A stretch of 64,000 nucleotides of DNA from Blepharisma stoltei (lineage: Eukaryota; Ciliophora; Heterotrichea; Heterotrichida; Blepharismidae). The position numbers and the translations under genes were made by a program. Shown in pieces: positions 1-11,805 of this stretch; the first letter of the stretch is position 1; each line of letters begins with the position of its first letter. The stretch spans positions 682,001 through 746,000 of the forward strand of contig CAJZBQ010000053.1 of NCBI GenBank assembly GCA_914767885.1, in the 5' to 3' direction. Under the pieces are notes generated by a model. It saw only the letters and a program-made list of their open reading frames with translations, ran no database searches and was not told the origin of the DNA.

Positions 1-1
1 T

Positions 2-3000
2 TATTCTGAAAAAATAGACTTATTTTCTGCGAGCTCAGGAGCCTTTGTTACAAATTTTATTCAAAAAGAAGTCTTGAGGCTAGGCTCATCACTATTTTAT
101 TTGTTTGCAGACAATAATAGCTCTATTGAAATACAAAAAAATTTAAAATCTTCGAAAATGCTTACTAATGGAACTGGAATTCTACTAATCAGCGAAAGTA
201 GTTATGGATCAACCATAGAAGGAGCATTAGCTATTGTCGAAAAAGGCAAAGAAACTGCAGAATCTTATGAGAAATACCTATATCTTACTATTTTAGACAT
301 GATTTCTCTTTTAAGCAATGCTTCAAGTTATGATGACTCTTTAATTATGTTATTGGAAAAGTGCCCAAATCACTATTGTGTTAATGGATTCTCCCTTGTA
401 AATATACATGAAAACCAAAGAAAATTTGTTGGATCTATAACCAATGGGATATTAATGTTGAATTCCTCAATCGTTTTCCCAGGGAATTCTGTTGAAATTC
501 CAATATCTCAAAAAAAATATTTATATGTCAGTGCCAATGATGGGACAACCAACCCTGATGCTGCCCCTTCTGAATTCGTGATACTTTATAATAGAGGGTT
601 TGCATCAGCTTTAAAAGATATGAACACTGGTAATGATATTTTACAAAATTTTCAGCTGAAATTGAATGATTTTGATTGTGGAGCAGCTGTATATAACGCT
701 GCTTTTAATTATAATTGCATTAATAAAGATAAAGATAAACTAGGTTTGGCGCGCATTATGGCTTCGAGCTCTCTATTAGCTTATGGAGAAATTGCCACGC
801 TAGCAAAATTAAATATCACTCTACCTTGCATTGGGGCTTTAAATGTCGATTCAGGCCTTTCAAACTCTACCAAATATCCATTTTATTCAAGAGTGAGTGT
901 ACCGAGCACTGTCTTATTTTCACAAGTTCCATTAATATTAAAAGTCATGGGCTGAAGAAATATCGCGATTTTATATCAGAATGATAGCTTAGGCACCACA
1001 GCAAATTATTATATCAATCAAGCGAATGAAAAACAAAATTTAAATATCATCAATAAATTAAAAATAATCCCTCCACTTTTGACCAGAGGCCAATTATCGT
1101 TATTTGCAGATTTTTGAACTTTGCCACCTAGATTTGGAATCTTTTCCGCGTGTGAAAAGATGATTCCAAATGTGAAATCAAAAGGGTTCCGCAGGTGAAA
1201 TTACCTTTTCACACGCGGAAAAGATTCCACATCTAGGTGGTAAAGTTCAAAAATCTGTAAATAACGATAAAAAATTATTCGCATGTATTTCAAGATATTA
1301 TTGATACAAATGCAAGAATGATTGTTTTAATATTAAATCCTCCTTTAATTGATTATGCTGCAGAGCTATTTTATGATTTGGGAATGAGAAAGGGGGATAT
1401 GATTTTTTATTCTCCTAATGTAGGGTGGCTGTCTTCTGTGGCGAATAAAGATGATTATACATATAAAAGAATAGAAGTTGCTATTCCGTTATTAGCTGTA
1501 TATCAATCATTTTTTGTAGGTGAAAAAGGAAAAAGTGTTCATGATGATTTATATAAATCATATGGTAATTTAGAGCCTAGCTCATTCTCTTGTTTGTTTT
1601 ATGATTCATTATATTTAGTTGGGGCAGCTTTGGATTGGACTATAAATCAAGGAAAAGATTACACCGACCCTACAAGCCTTCAATCAGCCATAAGAAGTGT
1701 AAAATTCGCTGGATGCAGCGGAACTATTTATATGCAAAAAAATAGTAATGATGTACAATTAACTAGTTTTACAATCCAATCTAACTTTTATAATTCTACA
1801 ACATCTGCATTAAAAATATATGACGTTGGGCTTTTAGCACCTACAAGCTTAAAAGTTTTGACCATTGAAACTCCTTTCATATATGCAGATGGAACTAGTA
1901 ATAAGCCTACAGATTTTAGGATAACAAGGACTAATTGTCCATTTGATGATAAACTAAAGCAAACATTTGCTAAAGGCCGAGCTTTGGTTTTTGGAATTTG
2001 CTTTTTTATTGCTGTTGTGACAACGATTGTGACTTTTGTTGTTTGGAAAAAGTGATGGAACTTGAAGGTAGAGGAGCTTACAAAAAGTGAAGAGCTTTCA
2101 ATAGCAGATATGATTGTTGGGATTACAATTGTGGTAGAGTTTTTCCAATTACTTTCACAGGGTCCTGATATCAGACCGTTAAATTCAATGTTGGATGATA
2201 TTGGAGATGCAGTATCCTTACTCCCCCCCCTCTGTGAATGAACAAAAAAATTTTGTTCACTCACGGAGGGGGGTTAATTTTTTTTTTAAAAAATTTATAT
2301 ATAAATTTTATAGAAAATATTTTTTTCGAAATTTAAAAAAATCCTAATTTGCAAAAATTGGGAATCAAATATTAATTTAATTTATAAAATTTATGTTTTA
2401 AAACGCAATTTGTTTAAAATGAAACAGAATTAGCTCTAGATTTCATTATACTAATTATCACTTATATATCAAATTTTTTTTCCATAAAAAATTTTTCTAT
2501 TAAAAAAAATTTTGTTCACTCACGGAGGGTGGGTTTTTGGTCAAAAAATAGCAATTTTTCTAATGGTTTTGTTCACTTACGGAGGTGGGTGGGAGTTAGA
2601 TGTTAAGGGGCTTTTAAAGTTTGAAAATAATATTTTTTGGTGGTTTTATACAGCAATCATTATTTTATGTGGGCTTTGGTGTATTTTTTGTATAGAAATT
2701 TTCTGACACCTAATCTTCACTTAAGAGTGATCGAAATCATTGGGAAATAAGAACTTTTGTGAAAATCAATACTTTCTAAGAGGGATAAAAATATTTTTAT
2801 TTAAATAAATTTTTTGTCTAAAAATATTTTTATATATAATTACTAATTATATAATGAGATTCCTAGCTAATTCTATTAAATAGAAAACTTATATCTTAAA
2901 TATTATTTACTCTCCCCTTTTTAATTGGACCAAAAACTGTTCCAATTTAAGGGGGAATTAATATTAAAAATTTTTAAAAACAATCAAAAATATATAAAAT

Positions 3001-4084
3001 GAACATAATATATTTGAAATTTAATTCATTTTATGAAAATTAATTAAAAAAATAATCCATTCAGTATAAAAACTGTTTAAAACACAATTCTATTTACTTT
3101 TTTCCATTAAATTAGATCATAAAATTAGTATTTTTACTTAAAATATTTTCCTATTGAAAAAAATAATTTTTTACTCCCAAAAAATGAAAATTTACTGATA
3201 TTTTGTTCCAATTTAAAAGGGGAGATTTATTAAATTAAATTATTCTTTTCAAATATATGCAAAATGAATTAACTCTCCAAGCTTGGTGCTTATAAAGCTG
3301 TGAGTTAGATGAAACGTTCAATAATATTTGATTTTTTAGAGCTCTAGGAATTTTAGCTGATTATTCCATGCCAATTTTGGGAAATTTATGCTTCATCCCA
3401 TTTATATCAATCCTTCTGGAAGTTTTTGTGTGTGATAATTCTATTGGAAATGATTTTAAAGACAGCTACCTTTCTATTGATTGCTATCAATTCTGTTGAC
3501 AAGGAAGCCATATTCCTTATGCTATTTTATCAACTGTTTCATTAATATGCTATCATCCTTTTGCAGTATATTGCAGGCCTCTTTGGCAAGAATTTCAGCA
3601 TGAATTGCATGTAAAATCATTCCCTCTGTATTTAATGGTAAAAACAGTCGTCCAAGTGGTCTTAATAGTTATGAATAAAACAATTAAAAGATCGAATGAT
3701 ATAGCGCATGGATTTTTATTTACTTTTTTAGTTATTTTTTATATACTCATTTTATTGAAATTTAAAGCTTATAACTATGAGAGGTTTAACTGATGGCACA
3801 ATTTGACCCTTGCTGGTGTTACTTGGGTATCTTTTCTATCAACAATGAATTTCCTTATTAATGGAAAGAGCTTTCCATGAATTTCCCTTATTTTAGGGGG
3901 ATGAGGAGTTTTAGCATTAATAGGATTGCTTGTCCAGAAGAAAAAATATCCAAGTTTATTATTTCGAAAGAAAGGAAAAGATACCTCAAACTTATTTAAA
4001 TTTGCATTTTCGTTTGGAAAGAAGTCGAAAGATCACCATTCAAAAATAATACCTCAAAAACTTGATTTGCTTAGTTCTAAATAA
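2..4084 (+). CDS. Receptor-like family member R1, 5'-partial, interrupted by three IESs
   Basis: The first readable codons fall before the GSSLFYLF motif, so the signal peptide and N-terminus lie outside the window. Removing inserts 1097-1269, 2221-2598 and 2713-3307 leaves 979 codons with no in-frame stop, ending at TAA after LDLLSSK. In-frame TGA stands for Trp, for example in VMGW and FCWQGSH. Order: ANF-receptor/periplasmic-binding-like region with YDLGMRKGD and DCPF/NCPFDDK motifs, first membrane helix ending in VVWKKWW, the conserved GPDIRPLNS segment, then about eight further hydrophobic helices and a basic tail (RKKGKDTSNLFKFAF). By comparison with class C-type architectures it is probably a surface receptor; the ligand is unknown. 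First visible member of the tandem array. Confidence 0.85.
1097..1269. mobile_element. IES, 173 bp, near-perfect long inverted repeat (in R1)
   Basis: Bounded by TA at 1095-1096 and TA at 1268-1269. The ends are inverted copies of about 65 nt, starting TATCGTTATTTGCAGATTTT on the left and ending in its complement on the right, with TTCCGCGTGTGAAAAG near the centre. Excision with one TA kept gives Q-L-K-N-Y-S, matching the paralogues (QIKNYS, QLKNYT). The insert could form an almost complete hairpin. Confidence 0.9.
2221..2598 (+). mobile_element. Family A MITE-like IES, 378 bp (in R1)
   Basis: Flanked by TA at 2219-2220 and 2597-2598 (both within TTA). The left end carries a hairpin of CTCTGTGAATGAACAAAA and its complement. 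The right end carries two direct GTTCACTCACGGAGG-type motifs. Excision rejoins TCC-TTA-GAT (S-L-D), the exact sequence of the paralogues in VSLDL. The AT-rich core has no coding capacity, so it is non-autonomous. Confidence 0.92.
2713..3307. mobile_element. Composite IES, 595 bp, containing a family G element (in R1)
   Basis: TA at 2711-2712 and 3306-3307. Excision gives E-I-F-W-H-L-D-E, aligned with EIFFQLDE in the paralogues. Inside, about 2910-3229, is a family G element: left CTCCCCTTTTTAATTGGACC, right GTTCCAATTTAAAAGGGGAG, flanked by TA. This looks like a transposon nested in an older IES. The outer ends show no strong inverted repeat, so the outer boundaries rest on reading-frame repair. 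Confidence 0.75.
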
Positions 4085-4604
4085 ATAAATATTAGTCTTT
4101 TATATAATGAATTTTAAAATTAGCAATAAGCTGCTACACTACTGGATTTATTTTTTAGCAGGTTATACAGTTTATCTAAAATTGTGAAAATATTGTGCCT
4201 TAAGTTTATTGCACTTCTAATTCATTCATAATTTTTTAATAATATATTTAGATTTTTTAAAGTAGAAAAAAGCTTAAATAGAAAATTTTATTATAGATAG
4301 CATTAATTTCTTTTAAATCAGATTTTTACCTAACTGATATAGAAAAATTTTTAAATCCAATTATAAATTTATATTTACTAAAAAAAAAACTTTATATTTT
4401 GAGACTTTTAGGCAACTTTCAGGGTTTTAATTGAGCTTCTGACGTCCATCATAAAGTACTTTTAAATATGTAAATACCTGATCTTTTTTAAAATAAAATT
4501 AAATATAACTCAAATCAATTGATTAGAAAGCTGCAAAACAATTTTAAGTTTTTTAAATTTAAGAAAACAAATAATGAAACGAAATGGTTTTTGTCAAGTA
4601 GTTT
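4085..4604. other. Intergenic R1-R2
   Basis: AT-rich spacer with short homopolymer runs. I see no ORF, RNA gene or inverted repeat that I can support. Confidence 0.6.
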
Positions 4605-5572
4605 TGCAGTGTCTTTTTTGTTTTAATTGAGCTTTCTTGATCTTTAGAAGTGCTGATTGTGCATTCTAGCTCCTCAAATATATCTATTTCAAGTTTAATT
4701 AATGATATCAATGCAAAAATCACTGGGGATCATTCAATTGAAATTATTACTTGTGACTATTCCTTAATCAATCAAGAAATTTTTAGCCACCCGAATTTGC
4801 ATGCAATTTTTGATATAACAAATCAGTTAAGGGCTCAATTCAAGATCTCGGAGCTGTGCGAGGAGCATCTTCTTATAAATTTTCAGGTTTCTGACCACTT
4901 ACTTTATAATCAAAAATGAACTTTTTCCCTTTCCAGTTCTCAGGAAAATTTAGATGACGCTTTTATTGCAACTTTAAGTTATTTAACTGAACTGCTGGTT
5001 TAGCGGTAAGCAGTATTGAAAATTATTCAAGTTGAAAAAATTGCTTAATAAATTACTCAGAAAAAATATCATTATTTTCTGTTACATCAGATACTTTAAT
5101 TGAAGATTTAGTTCAAAGAGAATTTTTGAAACTCGGCTCTTCATTATTTTATATATTCTCTGACAAAAATACTTCTATTAAAATCTAGCAAGCACTAGCC
5201 TCATCAAAGATGCTTACAAATGGAACAGGAATTTTGCTGATTGGCGAAAGCAGTTATAAATCAAGCACCAATGGAGTTCTTGCTATTGTAGAAAAGGGAA
5301 AAGAAATGGCTGACTCGTATGAAAAATATTTATCTGTATCTATTTCAGAAATGATAGGCTTTCTAAGCAATAATTCAAGCTCAATTGATTCTTTAGTTTG
5401 GCTTTTAAAACAATGCCCAAAAAATTATTGTAGTAACGAGTTTTCTTTGATTAATATTCAACAAAGGCAAAGGATGTTAGTTGGGTCGATAAAAAATCAA
5501 CATTTGACTTTGAGCTCTGCATTAATTTTTCCAGGAAATTCTACTAATATTCCAGTCTCTCACCCCATTCGA

Positions 5573-5793
5573 GAATGATAAATTGAAGTTATATTTTTTT
5601 TTCATAATTATAAATACTGTTTAAGATAGTGCAATTTGCATTAGTTTGAAAAGAAACCTTCAAATTAATTATTTAATTCATAATTAAATAAGGGTCTTTT
5701 CCAGTTGATATAAAAATAGGTAAAAATTTAACTTTCGTGAGGCTAATCTTTTATAGTCAAAAATTATTGATTTTATTTCTTTCTAGAAGTTAA
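5573..5793. mobile_element. Decayed IES at the VSQ-RK site of R2
   Basis: Interrupts the codon for Gln in the conserved I-S-Q-K-K stretch. Left junction TCTCA then CCCC; right junction GAAGTTA then AAGAAAAA. Removing 221 bp gives S-Q-R-K-I-I, in frame with SANDGTTNPG. The position is the same codon as the 779-bp family G insertion of R7, although the interior is not visibly alike. The boundaries are CA on the left and TA on the right, so precise excision may no longer work. Confidence 0.6.
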
Positions 5794-6299
5794 AGAAAAA
5801 TTATTGAAATTAGTGCAAACGATGGAACCACAAATCCCGGCTCTGACCCTTCACCAGGTATGCTAATTTATAAGAGAGGATTGACATTAGCAATGAACGA
5901 TATAAACGGCGGTACTGATATTTTGCAAAATTTTCAATTAAAGCTCAATGATTTTGACTGCGGCGTACTTGCATATAATGCAACTTTTAACTATAATTGC
6001 CTTAAAAAAGGTAAAGACACGCTAGGATTAGCTCATATATTTTCTCCTGGCTCTGAGTTGCTTATGGAGAAATTTCTAATCTGGCAAAATTAAACAAACA
6101 ATTCCTTGTATTGGGTACCTCAACCTTGATCCAGGACTTTCAAACTCAACAAAATACCCCTTATACACAAGAGTGAGCTTGCCCAGTAATCTTCTGTATT
6201 ATCAAGATCCACTACTACTCAAAGTTATGGGTTGGGGTAATTTTGCAATCATATATGAAAATAACAGCTTAGGATATTGAGGAAATTATTATCTTACTA

Positions 6300-6737
6300 C
6301 TCCCCTCCGTGAGCAAACAAAAAATCCCATTCGCTCACCCGTTAATTTTTTTGTTTTTAAAAAATATATATATAAATTTTATAGAAAATTTTTTTTTTAA
6401 ACATCCTTATTCGCAAAAATAAAAATTTTTCTACTAACTTTCACTCACGGAGGGGGTTTAATTATTTTTTAAAAAATTTATTATAGAAATTTTGTTTTTC
6501 TTCAAAATTTAAAAAAATCCTAATTCGCAAAAATTGGAAAGCAAATATTAATTATTTATAAAATTTATGTTTTTAAAAAGCAATTTGTTTAAAATTAAAC
6601 AGAATTAGCTCTAGATTTCGTCACTCACGGAGGGAGGGGGAGTAAAAATTTTTGTTCACCCACGAGTGTGGGTTTTTTTGGTCAAAAAATAGGGATTTTT
6701 CTAAAGGTTTTGTTGGCTCACGGAGGGAGGGGAGTTA
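6300..6737 (+). mobile_element. Family A MITE-like IES, 438 bp, internally duplicated (in R2)
   Basis: TA at 6298-6299 and 6736-6737. Ends CTCCCCTCCGTGAGCAAAC and GCTCACGGAGGGAGGGGAG. Excision gives Y-L-T-S-E-A-A, matching the paralogues. Extra CACTCACGGAGGG blocks near 6445 and 6625 show that a second copy or its ends have been inserted or duplicated inside, which explains the above-average length. Confidence 0.85.
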
Positions 6738-8086
6738 GTGAAGCTGCTGCAACACAGAAATTATATATTGTTAATAAATTAAGAATAATACCACAGCTAC
6801 TTACGAGAAATCAGATAAAAAATTATTCAAATGTTTTCCAAGAAATTATTGATACCAATGTAAGACTCGTAGCTTTATTGCTGAGCTCTCCATTATTATA
6901 TTATGCTATTGAATTGTTTTATGATTTAGGGATGAGAAAAGGTGATGTCATTTTATCTCTTCAAATGCTGCTTGGGTTTCTGAAGTTGCCAATAAAGATG
7001 ACTATACATATAAAAGAGTAGAAATTGCAGTTCCTTTGCTAGCTGTGATTCAATCAGTATTTATAGGAGATAAAGGAAAGGAAGTTTATAATAAGCTATA
7101 TGAAACATATGGAAACGTTAACCCAGTTTCATATTCTTGCTTTTATTATGACGCTGCGTATTTAATTGCCACTTCATTAGACTGAGTAATTAATGAAGGA
7201 AAAGACTATACAAATTCTAGTATTCTCCAGGCAGCTATTAGAGATGTAATATTTACAGGATGCAGCGGAAAAATACATATCCAAAAAGATAGTAATGATG
7301 TACAACTGACAAGCTTCACAATTCAGTCGAATTCTTATAACTCTACAACCGGAGTTTTGCATGTTTTTGATGTGGGATATTTTACACCAACAAGCTCACA
7401 ATTATTAACAATTAAAACTCCTTTTATGTATCCTGATGGGAAAATTAATAAACCGACAGATTTCAGGATTACAAGAACCAATTGCCCATTTGACAATAAG
7501 CTTAAGCAGACATTTCCTAAAGGTCGTGCTCTTTCTTTTGGGATTTGTTTTTTTATTGCTGCTGCCACAGGCATTATAACATTTTTTATTTGGAAAAAAT
7601 GATGAAAAATTGAAGTAGAAGAACTTAAAATAAAAGAAGAAATTTCAATATCTGACACAATTGTTGGACTTACAATTTTGATAGAGTTCTTTCAATTGAT
7701 TTCACAGGGTCCTGATATTCGGCCATTAAACTCACTTCTTGCTGATGCTGGAGATGCAGTATCCTTAGATCTGCAGACTTTTGTAAAGCTTGAAAATGGG
7801 ACTTTTTGGTGGTTTGCTACAGCAATTATTATTTTGTGCTGACTGTGGGCTTTGTTTTGCATTGAAATCTTCTTTCAGTTAGATGAAAAATTTAATCATA
7901 TTTGGTTTTTTAGAAACTTGGGAAATTTAGCTGATTTTTCTATGCCAATTTTAGGGAATTTGTGTTTTATTCCCTTTATATTCATTCTATTAGAAATTTT
8001 TATATGTGATAATTCAATTGGAAATGACTGATTAGATAGTTACCTAACTATTGATTGCTATCAATTCTGTTGACAAGGAGATCATA

Positions 8087-8279
8087 TAGAAAAAGCCCGA
8101 GGATCGGCTCCACACGGGAATGATTTTCCACGTGTGGAGCCGTTTTTCCACACGTGAGAATCCTGACTTCCACGTGTGAAAAAATCGTTCCGCACGTGGG
8201 AAATCGTTCCCGTGTGGAGCCGATTTTCCGTATTGCCAGAGAATGGCGCAAGTAGCGCCATTCTCTGGCAATTATTATA
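8087..8279. mobile_element. GC-rich palindromic IES, 193 bp (in R2)
   Basis: TA at 8085-8086 and 8278-8279. Excision gives G-D-H-I-I-Y-A-T, matching GDHIIY in the paralogues. Contains mirrored blocks around ATCGGCTCCACACGGGAA and a separate perfect hairpin, TGCCAGAGAATGGCGC with its complement and a 5-nt loop. CACGTG/CGTGTGGAAAA motifs resemble the centre of the 173-bp IES in R1, so the two may be related. Its GC content is far above the surroundings. Confidence 0.8.
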
Positions 8280-8878
8280 TCATCTACGCGACTTTATCTG
8301 CACTCTCATTGATTTGCTATGAACCTTTCGCAGTGTTCTGCAGGCCTCTTTGGCAAGAGTTTCAGCATGAATTGCATGTAAAGTCATTTCCTCTCTATTT
8401 AATGATAAAAGCAGTGGTCCAAGTAGTTATAATAGTCTTAAATAAAACATTGAAAAGGTCAAGCAATATTGCTCATGGATTTTTGTTTACATTTTTGATG
8501 ATGCTTTATATAGGATGCTTTTATAAGTTCAAAGCTTACAAGTATGGGAGATTCAACCTATGACACCAGCTAAGTCTTGTTGGAGTTGCTTGAGTTTCGT
8601 TGCTATCTACCATAAATTTCTTAATTTTAGGCTCCTCATTTCCTTGAATATCATTTATTATAGGTGGCTGGACAATAACAATCTTGATTGGATTTCTTAT
8701 CCAAAGGAAAAAATACCCAAGTTTATTATATCGAAAAAAAGGGAGGGAAACATCAACTCTATTCAAATTTGCTTTTTCATTTAGCGCCAAATCTCTTGCC
8801 AGCCGCTCAAAAATTGGATTTCGTAAAAAAATAAATACTGTTAGATTTTCTTTCTTTAAATCTTATATATTATTGTAA

Positions 8879-9369
8879 ATCCCTGATGATGGCATTCAAT
8901 AATTCATCATCGGGCAATCTGTAATATCATTTTTAAAAAATAAAAATAAACTGTTATTTAGATCTATTTATTTAACTCATATTCTAAAAGTAAATTTTGT
9001 AGTCTAAATCTTAGCGGCATTGAACGATAACACTTTAATTATTTATGCTAGAGCGATCCTATTAATGATTTTAAAGACACTCAAAAGAAGATGCTGCAGT
9101 TTCTCTTCATGATTTTCTACCATTTGACTGATGGATTGCTCAGCCAACCAAGAACTAATTATACTTATCTTCTCTCAAGGGCTTTTATATGGCACAGAAT
9201 AATTAATAATCGGCTTTTAAGAAAATTATAAACTCCTTGCTTCTTTACTATTTTAAAATTTTCGAAAAAAGACTACAAAATGAAAATATTTGATATGCAT
9301 GCTAATGCTGCTATTTTTAGTTAAAATAGTGCTCTCAAGCTCCTCTTAGTTTTTAATTAGACTAGATTA
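8879..9369. other. Intergenic downstream of R2
   Basis: Non-coding AT-rich DNA. A short GATGATGG / CATCATCGGG inverted pair lies just after the R2 stop (8884-8916) and could form a weak hairpin. Nothing else supported. Confidence 0.5.
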
Positions 9370-9600
9370 AAAGTTAGAATGGGTTTCGGAGTTTCATTCA
9401 GCCCCTCTCCACCTTCGCTGACTTCAGGATTCCAAAAACGGTGGCGTCGGCACACACTTAGGCACTTCCTTGGCTAAACTCCTAGAGTCGGCACCATCTA
9501 CCTGGAGATGGGACTAGGATGCGAACCCAAATCCTCCCTCAGATCTCCACTACACTTCGCATTTAGAGATCGGATAAGTCGCCATTTTATTTGTGCTAGT
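9370..9600. repeat. GC-rich retroposon-like relic
   Basis: About 230 bp of sharply higher GC within AT-rich DNA, without an ORF. It has GGATGCGAACCC, which resembles a Pol III B box, and CGGCACC repeats. The texture matches the retroposon-like blocks elsewhere in the window, but I find no clear target-site duplication or direct similarity to them. Confidence 0.35.
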
Positions 9601-9641
9601 TGTGAACTCTTAGTTAAGACTGTTGAAAAGCTTCCTGTGAT

Positions 9642-10123
9642 ACCTCTCACTCCCCCTCCGTGAGCGAACGAAAAAATATTGATCGCTCATGGAGGGGTTA
9701 ATTTTTTTTCGAAATTTTTAAAAATATCCTAATAAGCAAAAATTGGAAAGCAAATAATAATTTAATTTATAAAATTTATGTTTTAAAGCTCAATTTGCTT
9801 AAAATTAAACAGAATTAGATGTAGATTTCATTATACTAATTATCATTTATATATCAATTTTTTTAATATTATGTATTGCAATAATTTCTTATCATGCATA
9901 TGCATGCCAATTTGAATTTGGTATGTGAAAACCAAATATGCGTTTCAAAACGCAGATTTTAGTGCGGCAAAATTCATAATTTGAAATTTCATATAAAAAT
10001 TGCGCGTATAACGTCTATAAGAAAATTTATGCAACGCATAATAAAAAAATTTTTGTTCAGTCACAGAGGGTCAAAAAATAGGGATTTTTCTAAAGTTTTT
10101 TTCGCTCATGGAGGGGGGAGATA
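9642..10123 (+). mobile_element. Family A MITE-like element with a nested palindromic insert (intergenic)
   Basis: Left CTCCCCCTCCGTGAGCGAAC near 9650, right CGCTCATGGAGGGGGGAG ending before TA at 10122-10123. A 175-bp element interrupts the A core (9869-10043, TA at 9867-9868 and 10042-10043), with inverted ends TTATGTATTGCA / TGCAACGCATAA. Without it the A core reads through normally. The left outer boundary is uncertain: the nearest TA is 9641-9642, but the usual terminus starts later, after CA. Confidence 0.75.
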
Positions 10124-10164
10124 GGGTATTTTCTACATACCTGCTTTGTTATAAACTTAATAAG

Positions 10165-10930
10165 ATAAGATAAGATTTCGCATGGTCCTAATGCTTGGCC
10201 TCTAAACCTTCTTCTTTTATGATGCTGGAGATTCAGAATCTTAAGACTTGGATACATTTTAAAGCTTGAAAATAGTGATTTGCTACAATTATTATTATTT
10301 TATGCTAGCTATGGGTAGTTTTTTGAATTGAATTATTTTTTCATTTAGCTGAAAAAGTCAGTCATATTGATTCTTCAATGTAATAAGAATTTAAATAATA
10401 TCTTCTATACCAATTTTAGGAATTTATGCTTTACTAAGTAATATCAATCCTATAAGATGTTTTTATATAAGATTATTTAATTAGAAATGGCTAATCAGAT
10501 AGCTATCTCGCCATCAATTGCTATCAGTTCTGTTGCACTCTAAAAAGATCGAGCCATGCTGCTCATGGATTCGTATTATTCTTGTTATGATGCTTGATAT
10601 AGGATTATTTTATAAATTTAAATTCCATAAATATGGAAGATTTAACTGATGAAACCAATTAAGCCTTGTGAGAGTCGTTTGAGTTTCTTTTCTGTCAACA
10701 ATAAATTCCTAACTGAAGGCTCAAATATTCCAAAATTTTACTTATTTTCGGTAGCCGGGTATCTCTAGTTTGATCGGATTAGTAATCCAAAATAAGAGAT
10801 ATCCAAGCTTCCCTCCAGGAAGAAAAATCAAAACTATTCAAATTTGCGTTTCAATTTGGAAAGAAGTCTCAACCCCGCTACTCGAAAATATAACCCCAAA
10901 AACTAGATCTCTTCAAAAAAACTTAAATTC
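10165..10930 (+). pseudogene. Heavily decayed receptor TM-domain relic
   Basis: Fragments of the family's C-terminal half survive in shifting frames: KLEN before a Trp-poor helix, CYQFC, AHGF, FKFHKYGRFNW, LSLVRVVWVSFLST and RKIKTIQICVS. There are many stops and short deletions, and the ligand-binding half is missing. An old duplicate of the array, older than R2. Confidence 0.75.
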
Positions 10931-11805
10931 CTTCTCTTTCTTAATTATTAATTATTAATTTATTTTTAAGCTATATCTCTATAATCATCATAAAAAATTT
11001 AAAAACTTAGCTGATAATCGAGATCTATTTGAGCAGCAATTCTGCTTGAAATAAATGTAATTTATTTATATTTCAAATTTTATCATAAAAAATAGTAAAT
11101 TGTTTTAATTTCAAATCTACTAAGTCTGTGGAATCTCATTATTATATTTATTGGAAAATGTCCAGATAAAATAATATTAAGTAGCGCAAAAAAGATTTAA
11201 AATTTGCATAGGGCAGAAATATTTCTCGGCTAAATTTATAATCTTTCCTATATTTTATTCCTCAGCTATCAAATTGTTTTTTATTTTAACCTTACCCCTT
11301 GATTAACAATAAAAATCATCAGAATTGTATAGCACCTAACTCCTTATTGATTTTTGGAGAAATATACCCTTGAAGAAAATTCCTTTTGGCATTTTAAATA
11401 TTCTGAAAAGTCCAATTTTAAACTGATGGATATAAGAGGAAATTTTTAAATTTAATTTTACTTTTTAGATTCTCTTAGAATTTTTATATTAACTTTTATT
11501 TTAAAAGTTATTGTCTTTAGAGATCTATAAAGGGGAACGCGCTATGTATATTGTGCCTTGTTTATCGAAAAAAAATTAAATAAAAATTTTTCTAAATAAT
11601 AATTAATATTTTGTAAAAATGAATTACCCAACAAATTAAATTAAGTCTCAAACAATTTACACCTTTTAAAATAAATTAAATTTATTTTTATTTCAAATAT
11701 TACAATTTGAATTGCTATAATCCATACAATTTTTTTTATATATAATAATAAAAAATTAATCCGCTTTTATTATAGAAAAATTTAATTGGAGAGTTAATAT
11801 TTTAG
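10931..11805. other. Intergenic upstream of R3
   Basis: AT-rich spacer. No feature supported beyond the likely promoter region of R3, where I see no motif shared clearly with R5 or R6. Confidence 0.5.

Larger units (their letters stand above)
4605..8878 (+). pseudogene. Receptor-like family member R2, pseudogene
   Basis: Recognisable from the EVLIVHSSSS region to a divergent C-terminus ending at TAA 8876-8878, but broken repeatedly. There is no usable ATG: a TAG lies upstream in the reading frame. There is a one-base loss in the YFNW motif near 4983, a TAG where paralogues have Gln (IK-I-stop-QAL, about 5187), further frameshifts near 6060 and near 6955 (SPNAAW), and a changed tail after FKFAFSF. 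It also carries three inserts (5573-5793, 6300-6737, 8087-8279). Paralogues supply the expected sequence at each break. TAG is not used for an amino acid in the intact members, so these are real disablements rather than recoding. Confidence 0.85.

Noticed and set aside
2221-2598. Family A inserts as introns
   Set aside because: They lack GT..AG ends at the frame-restoring junctions and are far longer than the 15-nt intron seen here; TA bounds fit DNA excision. RNA data would decide.
9642-10123. CRISPR-like or satellite array from repeated CTCACGGAGGG motifs
   Set aside because: The motifs are MITE termini in fixed arrangement, not evenly spaced repeats with spacers.
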